Assembly (NCBI GenBank): GCA_950097015.1
Contig: CATNEN010000007.1
Span: forward strand, 10,107,001 to 10,171,000
Direction of reading: 5' to 3'
Source of the DNA: Macrostomum hystrix
Lineage: Eukaryota; Platyhelminthes; Macrostomidae
Length of the DNA stretch: 64,000 nucleotides
The translations under genes and the position numbers were made by a program. A model generated the notes under the pieces. That model did not search any database and had not been told where the DNA came from. It saw only the letters and a program-made list of their open reading frames with translations. This document shows positions 51,276 to 62,365 of the stretch, piece after piece. The first letter of the stretch is position 1. Every line of letters begins with the position of its first letter.

Positions 51276-52819
51276 TTGAGCTTGTCTCTTATCTACGCTC
51301 ATTTTTGTGCTGTTGCATTTGTGTGGTTTGCGGTGTTAAGTTTGGTCCTGTGCGTCAAAATCTGTTTTGCATATCTGTTAATTAATACTATAATAGTAGC
51401 AGATAAGTTTCAGGGTTTGAAAACGCTGCCTGTTGCAGCAGAAGCCGCAATTATTGCAAACTCGATGCAACCAACTGCTAACCGTGAATTTTCAGCTTCT
51501 CACTTGTGGCAAATTGTGTGACTAACAAGTGTAAGTTCTGCTGTGTGGTGCATGTGTTTATTCAACTCTACAGACACATGGAGTTCTCACAGAGCAGCCA
51601 TGTCAGGTGTTTGAGTTTGAGTTGTGAGTACTGCTCGCCATCTTCATCCAAATGAATTCCGCCTGGCCTGCCCTGCCAGTTTCACTTGTCAGTCTTGACT
51701 GACTGCTCTAAACTTTTCAAACCTGGCATGCAGTGCTGGCATTGTTTTGCCACTTCTGACACTGTCAATGGGCTTCCAGAGCAGCAGCACTTGCTTGGGA
51801 ACGCGGGGCCGAATTTCAAGTTGCGGAGCTGAACAAGCTGATTACGCCAATTATTATTCCCACTCTTTTGGGAGAAAAGTTTGCCCGGTAACAAGCGGTC
51901 CTTGATTTGCCATGGGATCTGAGACCTGGCAGGGTTGAACCCGAGTTCGCAGTTGATTGGTATTCTCACTTGGAAGTCGCTCGGCTGACTTATGTCTGCA
52001 ACTCGCACTGCTCGGCGGGGGAGAGTGGGGGATCTTGCCTTGGCGGGGGATGCCACAGTCATAAAATGCTTATTCGCCGAGACGACAAGCAGAAGAGGAA
52101 GATGATGAAGAAAGCCCCCGAGAGGAACTTGGGAGACAAGTGCTGCAAGTTAATTTGAAAAGTCGTCAATAATTTATCGCCTTTAGCAGTTCTTCTTTCT
52201 CTTCTTTTTCTTCTTCCGCAAGGCCCCGAACAACAAGAGCGGGCGGAGCTGGTGCTAATCTGATCTCTGCCGGCGCGAGCGCTGCATAATTAAAATAAAC
52301 TGCGAGCCCGCCTAGCTGCAATTCGGCGAAACTTTAAATAATTCACGGGGATTCTGTTCCCAGCTCTCCGCCCGTCCCCCGCAGCTGCATTCGGCCCGCA
52401 TCGGGCTTGGCGGGGCGGGCTGGAAACTTCTCGCGACCCGACAATTAGCCGGGGCTGGCGGGGCACCTGCAGCTGGCCGCCCCGAGTTCCAGAGCTGGCG
52501 CGAGCAGCCGGAAGTGCCGCAGCTCCCAGCCTCATCGCCTCATCCGTCACCTGCATACTCACACCCAGCCCGGGGCTCTACCCACTCGCATCCATCTGAG
52601 CTGCTCCGCTAGGTGTGATAAGCTCGCCTTTCAATTAGAATTTGCCAGTCTGGCACAGCAGCAAATTTGCTGAGCTGGCAAAGCAAACAAAAGTTGGGCA
52701 GCGACTCTCAGTGACGGGAGGGCGAAATTCTAGGATGGGGGCAATCGAAATAGGGATCATTTTAAGTAGGAAATGACTTTTGCTGCCTATTATTACATGT
52801 GCCAGTCAATGATAACGAT
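51276..52819. other. Non-coding spacer, nothing recognised
   Basis: AT-rich to 51700, then GC-richer. Open frames at 51682-52062, 51907-52158 and 52290-52562 have no family resemblance or codon pattern like the real exons. Confidence 0.4.
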
Positions 52820-53545
52820 TGAGTGACACTCGGTGTGACACCCACCCTGTATTGAGTGACAGTCGGTGTGACACCCACCCTGTATTGAGTGACAGTCGGT
52901 GTGACACCCACCCTGTATTGAGTGACAGTCGGTGTGACACCCACCCTGTATTGAGTGACAGTCGGTGTGACACCCACCCTGTATTGAGTGACAGTCGGTG
53001 TGGCACCCACCCAGTAATGAGTGACAGTCGGTGTGACACCCACACTGTATTGATTGACAGTCGGTGTGACACCCACCCTGTATTGAGTGACAGTCGGTGT
53101 GACTCCCACCCTGTATTGAGTGACAGTCGGTGTGACACCCACCCTGTATTGAGTGACAGTCGGTGTGACACCCACCCTGTATTGAGTGACAGTCGGTGTG
53201 ACACCCACCCTGTATTGAGTGACAGTCGGTGTGACACCCACCCTGTATTGAGTGACAGTCGGTGTGACACCCACCCTGTATTGAGTGACAGTCGGTGTGG
53301 CACCCACCCAGTAATGAGTGACAGTCGGTGTGACACCCACACTGTATTGATTGACAGTCGGTGTGACACCCACCCTGTATTGAGTGACAGTCGGTGTGAC
53401 ACCCACCCTGTATTGAGTGACAGTCGGTGTGACACCCACCCAGTAATGAGTGACAGTCGGTGTCACCCACACTGTATTGAGTGACAGCTGGTGTGACACA
53501 TGGAGTTGAATGAGTGACAGCTGGTGTGACACATGGAGTTGAATG
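52820..53545. repeat. 33-bp minisatellite
   Basis: About 22 copies of a 33-bp unit (contains gagtgacagtcggtgtgaca). A multi-unit block with ggcacccacccagtaatgag and cacactgtattgattg variants is repeated 297 bp apart (near 52998 and 53295), showing higher-order duplication of nine units. Frame-preserving and open in several frames on both strands. Confidence 0.96.
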
Positions 53546-54984
53546 AGTGGCAGTCAGTGTGACAAAAAACTGTGGCGGGTCTGTGCGAGTCGATTGAGTG
53601 ATAAGCTGAGGAGCTGGGACCAGGTAATAGTGGGGAAAAAGTCCCATATTCCCTAAAAAGCGCGGAATACTTTCGGGCTTCTCTCCCTCGGTGGCTCAAG
53701 AGCTCAACTGGAGGAAGCTGGGATCTACTTGATGAAGCTCGGCCTGGGCCGCAGATCCGGGGGGCTCACAACCCGGCCAGCTGTGATTGAAGGCAGTTGC
53801 AGAATGGCCAAGTTTTTCACAGATGCGTCTCTCAGCAGTTCGGAAACTTGGCCGAACTCTCCGCGCCGCTGCGGCCTCACCTGGAGATGAGGCTGGGGCT
53901 GTCCTGCCATTCAACTCTCAGCCCCCTCCCCCACCCAGCTCGGCATCGGAAGTCAGCGAGTGTGACGGGGTGAAGTTGAGCTGAGCACTCGGCAACTGGT
54001 GAGTTTGGGGGGGTCTCAGGCAGAAGCTGGCTAGCTGCCGGAGCTCCCTGAATGCAGAGCTCTTTTGTGTGTGAAGTCCACGCGAAATCTTGGACCAGAG
54101 AAGCTGCTCCAGCGAAGCGTGCCGGCCCCTCCATCCAGCAGCTTCAGGTGGGGAGGATTTGACAACAGGGCTCTCGGCAAGTTAACTCTCTCCCAGAACC
54201 GCGGCCTCGGCTGTGAGGTGGATAGACCATTCCGAGAGCTGGCTGGTCTCTGGGGCAGAACCGAAAATTTTACGGACTGATTGGGAGAGAAAACGAGACT
54301 GCGGGGCCTGCTAGTTTAGAAGCCTGGGGGAGACGTGCTCTCAGCCTCTTAGGAGTCCGCAACAAAGGGAAGAATTGTGCGCGCCTAGCAGTGTGTGACT
54401 CCGGCGTGATTAACGGCATCACTTATGGGATCCGGGACAACTCCCTACGGTTAAAAACATTTCTACTTTGGGCTGGGTGAGCCGCTTATTTTTTCAAATC
54501 CCCGCGAAACAACAATGCGCGCCCGAAGAGCCCCCCTCCCACTTAAGCACAGGAGGATGATAACGGAATGCGAGGCAAACAGAGAGCGACTCACTTTGAC
54601 AGTCGCGAGCTCAGGCCTGCCACCTTGATTCTCTCTCTTTCTCTCATTTTCCAGCCTTTTTAAGAGCTAAAATATCGCGCGGCTGAGTGAGTGAGCTGCA
54701 ATTCAGATTATTAAAATGCTTTTTTAGGCATTTTCTTCTGCGATTGTCTTTCGCAATTGAAAATTGCCCCAACCGTTTATACAGGCTTTAGCTTGAGTCT
54801 GCCTGCTGAAAAATATAACTTTCACACCTTTTATATGCTTTTGGCATCTGGATTTTAACTCTCCCTGTGCACTGTTGTGTTTTCTAACTGAATATAATAC
54901 TTCAAGCCCGGTATTTATGCTCCTTTCCAAGAATCCCGAATCCAGCATTCCAAAAAACATCTCAGCACTTTTCATTGAATCTTG
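53546..54984. other. GC-rich non-coding region
   Basis: No recognisable exon. Strong donor-like sites occur (for example caactg|gtgagt near 53999). It may belong to the long 5' region of the gene starting at 61360, which is inference. Confidence 0.35.
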
Positions 54985-56640
54985 GATAGCTTTCTAGGAA
55001 TCCCGGAGTAGCTTTCTAGGAATCCCGGAGTAGCTTTCTAGGAATCCCGTAGTAGCTTTCTAGGAATCCCGTAAAAGCTTTCTAGGAATCCCGTAAAAGC
55101 TTTCTAGTAATCCCGTAAAAGCTTTCTAGGAATCCCGTAAAAACTTTCTAGTAATCCCGGAGTAGCTTTCTAGAAATCCCGTAAAAGCTTTCTAGTAATC
55201 CCGGAGTAGCTTTCTAAGAATCCCGTAGTAACTTTCTAGTAATCCCGTAGTAGCTTCCTAGGAATCCCGTAAAAGCTTTCTAGTAATCCCTTAGTAGCTT
55301 TCTAGTATTCCCGTAGTAGCTTTCTAGGAATCCCGTAGTAGCTTTCTAGTAATCCCGTAGTAGCTTTCTAGTAATCCCGTAGTAGCTTTCTAGTAATCCC
55401 GTAGTAGTTTCTAGTAATCCCGTAGTAGCTTTCTAGGAATCCCGTAGTAGCTTTCTAGAAATCTCGTAGTAGCTCTGTAGGAATCCCGTAGTATCTTTCT
55501 AGGAATCCCGTAGTAGCTTTCTAGGAATCCCGGAGTAGCTTTCTAGGAATCCCGGAGTAGCTTTCTAGCTTTCTAGGAATTACGAGTAGCTTTCTAGGAA
55601 TCCCGTAGTAGCTTTCTAGGAATCCCGTTGTAGCTTTCTAGAAATCTCGTAGTAGCTCTCTAGGAATCCCGTAGTATCTTTCTGAGAATTCCGAAGTAGC
55701 TTTCTAGGAATTCCCAAGTATAGCTTTCTAGGAATCCCGGAGTAGCTTTCTGGGAATCCTGGAGTAGCTTTCTAGGAATTCCGAAGTAGCTTTCTAGGAA
55801 TCTCGTAGTAGCTCTGTAGGAATCCCGTAGTAGCTTTCTAGTAATCCAGGAGTAGCTTTCTAGTAATCCCGTTGTAGTTTCTAGTAATCCCGTAGTAGCT
55901 TTCTAGTAATCCCGTAGTAGTTTATAGTAATCCCGTAGTAGCTTTCTAGGAATCCCGTAGTAGCTTTCTAGAAATCTCGTAGTAGCTCTGTAGGAATCGC
56001 GTAGTATCTTTCTAGGAATCCCGGAGTAGCTTTCTAGGAATCCCGGAGTAGCTTTCTAGGAATCCCGGAGTAGCTTTCTAGGAATCCTGGAGTAGCTTTC
56101 TAGCTTTCTAGGAATTCCGAAGTAGCTTTCTAGGAATACCGTAGTAGCTTTCTAGGAATCCCGTTGTAGCTTTTTAGAAATCTCGTAGTAGCTCTCTAGG
56201 AATCCCGTAGTATCTTTCTGGGAATTCCGAAGTAGCTTTCTAGGAATTCCCAGGTATAGCTTTCTAGGAATCCCGGAGTAGCTTTCTGGGAATCCTGGAG
56301 TAGCTTTCTAGGAATTCCGAAGTAGCTTTCTAGGAATTCCGAAGTAGCTTTCTAGGAATCCCATAGTAGCTTTCTAGGAATCCAGGAGTAGCTTTCTAGG
56401 AATTCCGAAGTAGCTTTCTAGGAATCCCGGAGTAGCTTTCTAGGAATTCCGAAGTAGCTTTCTAGGAATCCCGTAGTAGCTTTCTAGGAATCTCGTAGTA
56501 GCTTTCTAGTAATCCCGTAGTAGTTTCTAGTAATCTCGTAGTAGCTCTGTAGGAATCCCGTAGTAGCTTTCTAGGAATCCAGGAGTAGCTTTCTAGGAAT
56601 CCAGGAATACCTTTTTAGGAATCCCACAGTAGTTTTCTAG
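54985..56640. repeat. 22-bp minisatellite, 1.65 kb
   Basis: About 75 copies of agtagctttctaggaatccc plus two bases. Many point variants; an aberrant double ctttctagctttctagg unit occurs at 55561 and again at 56096, so about 535 bp was duplicated as a block. Confidence 0.96.
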
Positions 56641-57324
56641 CTGAATTAGCTTCTTCGGGAACCACAAAAAATCAACAAGTATCTCATTAACTCGTTTCCT
56701 CTCGTAAGGCAAAAGAAAAACAAATTAGCTTTGAAAATTGAAATAGATCAATCGGCCCACAATCTCCGCCCATTCGATTGTTCATCGATGGTCATTAAAC
56801 ATTCGTGCCCCAGCGGCTGTTTTGTCCCTACAAAGCGAATTGGTTCGGCCGTCACCAGCCGCGCTCGCAGGCCAAGCGGAATGGCAAACAGAGGATAACA
56901 AAAGCCCCCCCATTCCCTAATTAGAGGCCAACTGGGAGCCGCCTCTCGTCATGATCTAAAAGCAGATTTTTCAAAACTCATCCCATCGAAGCTTCAGGCC
57001 ACCGCCATCAGCACGCAAACCTCAGTTGGGCCTGCAGAGCGGGCACGGAAGGCCGGAGACACAGCCTTGAATTTTCCTCCGAGTGTCTCAGATTCATTCT
57101 TTGGCTCGTCAATCGACTTCTTTTTGGTCTGCGGGTCCGGCCAGTTGGATTCAACAAGAGCTTCGCATTCACAGGCGGTCATGCGCAGCTCCCAGCTCCT
57201 TGGTGCCGCAGTCCAAATAAAAAAGCAATTTAACCCGAGCACTGCGCGTCACACACAACTGCTTCTGCAGACTTCTTGCCTGCTTTCTTCAGATGGGCGA
57301 CTGGAAGGATTCGGCCTGGATTGG
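56641..57324. other. Non-coding spacer between two arrays
   Basis: No gene recognised; the 96-codon frame at 57067-57357 and the minus frame at 56994-57242 overlap each other and lack family resemblance. Confidence 0.4.
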
Positions 57325-58735
57325 ATAGTAGAGTGGTGGGATTTGAGAGTAGACTGATGGGATTTGAGAGCAGACTGATGGGATTTAAGAGCAGACTGAT
57401 GGGATTTTAGAGTAGAGTGATGGGATTTGAGAGTAGACTGACGGGATTTGAGAGCAGACTGATGGGATTTAAGAGCAGACTGATGGGATTTAAGAGTAGA
57501 GTGATGGGATTTGAGAGTAGACTGATGGGATTTGAGAGCAGACTGATGGGATTTAAGAGCAGACTGATGGGATTTTAGAGTAGAGTGATGGGATTTGAGA
57601 GTAGACTGACGGGACTTAAGAGCAGAATGATGGGATTTAAGAGCAGACTGATGGGATTTTAGAGTAGAGTGGTGGGATTTGAGAGTAGACTGATGGGATT
57701 TGAGAGCAGACTGACGGGATTTAAGAGCAGACTGATGGGATTTTAGAGTAGAGTGATGGGATTTGAGAGTAGAGTGATAAGATTTGAGAGTAGACTGATG
57801 GGATTTGAGACTTGAGTGATGGGATTTGAGAGTATAGTGATAAGATTTGAGAGTGAGCGATGGGATTTCAAAGTAGAGTGATCGGATTAGAGATTAGAGT
57901 GATGGGATTTGAGAGTAGAGTGATGGGATTTGAGAGTAGAGTGATAAGATTTGAGAGTGAGCGATGGGATTTCAAAGTAGAGTGATCGGATTAGAGATTA
58001 GAGTGATGGGATTTGAGAGTAGAGTGATGGGATTTGAGAGTAGAGTGATCGGATTAGAGATTAGAGTGATGGGATTTGAGAGTAGACTGATGGGATTTGA
58101 GAGCAGACTGACGGGATTTAAGAGCAGACTGATGGGATTTTAGAGTAGAGTGGTGGGATTTGAGAGTAGACTGATGGGATTTGAGAGCAGACTGACGGGA
58201 TTTAGGAGCAGACTGATGGGATTTTAGAGTAGAGTGATGGGATTTGAGAGTAGAGTGATAAGATTTGAGAGTAGACTGATGGGATTTGAGACTTGAGTGA
58301 TGGGATTTGAGAGTATAGTGATAAGATTTGAGAGTGAGCGATGGGATTTCAAAGTAGAGTGATCGGATTAGAGATTAGAGTGATGGGATTTGAGAGTAGA
58401 GTGATGGGATTTGAGAGTAGAGTGATAAGATTTGAGAGTGAGCGATGGGATTTCAAAGTAGAGTGATCGGATTAGAGATTAGAGTGATGGGATTTGAGAG
58501 TAGAGTGATGGGATTTGAGAGTAGAGTGATCGGATTAGAGATTAGAGTGATGGGATTTGAGAGTAGAGTGATGGGATTTGAGAGTAGAGTGATGGGATTT
58601 GAGAGTAGAGTGACGGGATTTGAGAGTAGAGTGATGGGATTTGAGAGTAGAGTGATGGGATTTGAGACTTGAGTGATAGGATTTGAGAGTAGAGTGATGG
58701 GATTTGAGAGTAGAGTGGTGGGATTTGAGAGTTGA
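57325..58735. repeat. 21-bp minisatellite, 1.4 kb, with higher-order repeats
   Basis: About 68 copies of gatgggatttgagagtagag plus one base. A marked block (gacttgagtg, gtatagtgataag, gtgagcgatgggatttcaaa, atcggattagagattag) occurs at about 57781 and again about 481 bp downstream, near 58262. Confidence 0.96.
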
Positions 58736-60681
58736 CGGCACCTCAGCATTGCAGACTGTGTGCTCAGCTAAAGCATCTTTAACTTCACCCTGATTGCTAG
58801 GTTGGCCATCATATCGCATCTCAGACTCAGTTGGTTGAATCCAATCGCAGCAGCAGCAGCAGCAGCAGCAGTCATCCAGTTGATTCTCCTCCGCCGGAAG
58901 AAACTTGAACCCTCGCCACTCCGGCCTCAATCTCTCCGGCCCGCTCGATCGAGTTACTCCCCCGCCGATGGAATCAATCAGCAGCGCTGAGCAGGGACTG
59001 AGCAGGGACTGAGCAGTGACTGTCATTCGAGTCTCAGGGTGGGGGGGAAGTTTTGTTGCGCGCTCGAGATGTCAGCTTTCGCTCCCATTGCTGAGGATTT
59101 TTCCTTGGGGAAAAATTGCTCGAGCCACTTTATTTTTTGACACCCCAGCTGCAATCTAGCGGCGCAGCCACCCCCGCCAGGCCAAGTGAGATGTTTCTGA
59201 GCTGCCACACCCGAGCCAGCACGGGCCGCGTTTTAGAATTGCAAAACAAAACTGCTCAGCTTTGTTTGAGATCCCCGGGCTGCGGTGCTCGCGCATTCTT
59301 ATAGCTTCAGATTTGACAGACGGGTGTGAAACTAAATTTAACAACGCTGCGAGACAATGCAACAGGCAGCGCTTTGAGCGCGCGGATGATCGGCGCTGCA
59401 AGCAAAAACTAAATTTGATTTTCATGGTGCTTTGCGGGCCCCGCATCTCGGCAGCAGCAGCAGCACCAACGGCGGCGGTGGCGGCAGTCGGCTCATTTGT
59501 CAATAGCATCGGGTCGACACTTAACAAGCTTGCTGCTCCTAAAAGACTGAGAGACAGAGACATTGAAAAAATCTGAAAGGTGAAAAAAAGCAGAAATTTT
59601 TCGCGACTATATTTCTGTACTGGCAGCGCCACCGAACCGTGTCCGCGATCCCGCCCACCCCAGCCTCCGCCCGTCTCACCTGCCGCAGCCTCCACCACTT
59701 GTAGTTTTGATTGTTTTAATTTAACAAACATTGCCCCCCTCATAGATGTGATGCTTCTTTGTCTGTCACCTGATCTGCTCAGTCATTTTAGGCCCCCGAG
59801 TGATCAGGGAGTCGACTGCTCAGAGTCAGCTTTGCAAACTCAGCAATCAACATTCAATTGGCTGGTATCACCTGGGTGGGGCTTGCGCCCGCAAGTCATT
59901 TCGTGGAGTGGGGAGGCATTTATTATGCGATTTTGTTCCCCTGAAGAAGAGCCCGTTGAGTCCTCGTCATCCCGGCCGCACCCCCCAGCCCCCCGGAACT
60001 CATGGAGCCAAAACTCGGCACGGAGGGCCGGGGCCGGCCCGCCATTGGTTGTCGGGCGGGAGGGCGGTGGGGCGGGTGTGAGTAGGGTCTACAAGGAGGT
60101 GTCTCAGGCGACCAAAACTCGTTCGTGCGCAGCTCCATTCAACAAGTAAAGTAAGCAGCCCGACTGCACCGGCGACTCGTCAAGAGCGGCAACAGCAGCG
60201 GCAGCAGCAGCAGCAACTCAAAAGTTTCCTTTTGCGCCACAGTTTTCACTTGTTCTCAAGCTCCGCTCTCACTTATTCACTCCGGCCCTCGCGCTCGCTC
60301 TCGGCTTCTTCAGGCAAGGTGAGTGCTTCCTCATTAGCTGGCCGTGTTGCGTGAGACTCTTTGATCCCCAGCTGCTGCTGCTGCTGATGGGCGGGGCTCC
60401 CAGCGGGCCCAGAAACTTGGAGCCGGCGAAGGCGGAGTTTGGAGAGGGTTGAGGCTGGGAAGAGAGTTTCAAGCCAGCAGAAGAAGCAGAGGATCAGCGG
60501 GGATCTTTGGCTTGTACAGGGGAGAATATTACTGGGATCAAATTACCCCCCCAAGAAAGGAAAAAACTCACAAGCATGTCTGGGAGCGCGGCGGAGTTTG
60601 TTGAGGGGGGCTGGCGAAACAACTTTGCCAACCCGTGCCAAGGATAAACTTTTCCACTCCAGCGATGTCTCTAACCCTGAG

Positions 60682-60713
<32 letters not shown>

Positions 60714-61352
60714 GTGCCTCCCATTTGTTGTCACCTCGTTCTTGCCCTCTCCGACTCTTCATTTTCTTACTGCAGGTCCCGCCTCCTCCCCTTATCCCAT
60801 TTCCCTATGCTTGCAGCTCCCAGCTGGCACTGGGAACATTGCTGAGTGCTCCCTGCTCATCGGGCATTATTACCTGTTCGAAATCTTGTTACGATCCGAG
60901 CGCCTGGCCAGCGAAATGTAGTGGAGAGGACAACTTGGCCTCTTATTCCCTTCTGCCCCATCAATATCTGCCCCCCCCAACCCCCAGGCCTGACAGAGTT
61001 GGGGCGGACTTCAAACTTTTCCCTGTCACGGCCTCTCTAAGAAGGAAATGAAACAGGGAGAAAGGAGGAGCTAGTCTGGGCTGGGGATCTCAAGGTAAGA
61101 TGAAGAATTCGGGAAAGCGTCTTCGAATCTTCGAAGCGGAAGCCGGGGAGGGAAGCGCAGTTTCCGCCGGGTGAGTAGATGGGGAGATGAGGCTGAGAAG
61201 CCCTGGCCGGATAGGGGCGGCTGGAGGAGGCATGAGCAGATTTCGTGCAGTGCCACCGCTCATAAATCAGTTGCCGCTGAAGTTGAGCTCTTCTAATCCG
61301 CCTTTTCCCGTTTTCAACTTATCCACCGCCTGCTCGTTGCCTTCTGCTGCAG
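58736..61352. other. GC-rich non-coding region with CAG/CTG runs
   Basis: Contains a (cag)8 run near 58848-58872 and (ctg) runs near 60371 and 60682. A strong donor caggcaag|gtgagt at 60318/60319 may end a 5' UTR exon that splices to the acceptor at 61352. Several 60-190 codon open frames overlap on both strands and none resembles a known family, so none is called. Confidence 0.4.
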
Positions 61353-61359
61353 AACAAGC

Positions 61360-61654
61360 ATGCTGGAGGCCGAAGATACAACGCAGCGGGCTTCGCCACC
61401 GGGCCCGCTAACCGAAGCCGCTGCACCTGTTGACGAAGGTGCGGAAGCGACCGCTGATCAGCTAGACGAAGCTGCGCTCGGCGACGCAGCCAAGACGGTG
61501 GCTGGGGCGTCCGAGTCGCCAACCGACAGCATGGAGCCGACTTGTCAAAGTGTGTCGGCGTTACCGACGCTGCCGACGCTGCCGCTGACCGAGGCGAAGT
61601 CGGCCTCGAAGTGCGGCGGCACCCGGCCAAGCTCACGGGGATCCGCAGACGACG
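61360..61654 (+). CDS. First coding exon of an unidentified gene (partial)
   Basis: The ATG at 61360 lies seven bases after an acceptor (ctgctgcag, ends 61352). The 98-codon exon ends at a strong donor, gacg|gtgagt, at 61655 in phase 1. The peptide is acidic and rich in Ala, Glu, Ser and Thr (MLEAEDTTQRASPPGPLTEA at the start), predicted disordered, with no domain or signal peptide. Codon use is GC-rich like the other real exons. A tandem array fills the next 700 bases, and no second exon is recognised before the window ends, so the gene probably continues to the right. Function is unknown. Confidence 0.55.
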
Positions 61655-62365
61655 GTGAGTGTCTGTGAATAGCTGTGAGTGTGTCTGTGAATGGCTGTGA
61701 GTGTGTCTGTGAATGGCTGTGAGTGTGTCTGTGAATGGCTGTGAGTGTGTCTGTGAATGGCTGTGAGTGTGTCTGTGAATAGCTGTGAGTGTGTCTGTGA
61801 ATAGCTGTGAGTGTGTCTGTGAATGGAGGCGAGTGTTTCTGTGAATGGAGGCGAGTGTGTCTGTGAATGGAGGCGAGTGTGTCTGTGAATGGAGGCGAGT
61901 GTGTCTGTGAATGGAGGCGAGTGTGTCTGTGAATGGAGGCGAGTGTGTCTGTGAATGGAGGCGAGTGTGTCTGTGAATGGAGGCGAGTGTGTCTGTGAAT
62001 GGAGGCGAGTGTGTCTGTGAATGGAGGCGAGTGAGTCTGTGAATGGAGGCGAGTGTGTCTGTGAATGGAGGCGAGTGTGTCTGTGAATGGAGGCGAGTGT
62101 GTCTGTGAATGGAGGCGAGTGAGTCTGTGAATGGAGGCGAGTGTGTCTGTGAATGGAGGCGAGTGTGTCTGTGAATGGAGGCGAGTGTGTCTGTGAATGG
62201 AGGCGAGTGTGTCTGTGAATGGAGGCGAGTGAGTCTGTGAATGGAGGCGAGTGTGTCTGTGAATGGAGGCGAGTGAGTCTGTGAATGGAGGCGAGTGTGT
62301 CTGTGAATGGAGGCGAGTGTGTCTGTGAATGGAGGCGAGTGAGTCTGTGAATGGAGGCGAGTGTG
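61655..62365. repeat. 22-bp minisatellite after the unidentified exon
   Basis: About 32 copies of gtgtgtctgtgaatggaggc plus two bases; the first seven copies carry gctgtgag instead of gaggcgag. It begins at the donor (ggtgagtgtctgtg), so the repeat unit seems to have grown from the 5' splice site itself. Confidence 0.95.

Noticed and set aside
52762-53647. Frames of 209-284 codons on the minus strand and 221 on plus
   Set aside because: Produced by the stop-free 33-bp array; equally open on both strands.
59580-60149. 189-codon plus frame and overlapping minus frames
   Set aside because: Overlapping frames on both strands in GC-rich DNA with simple CAG/CTG runs and no recognisable domain.
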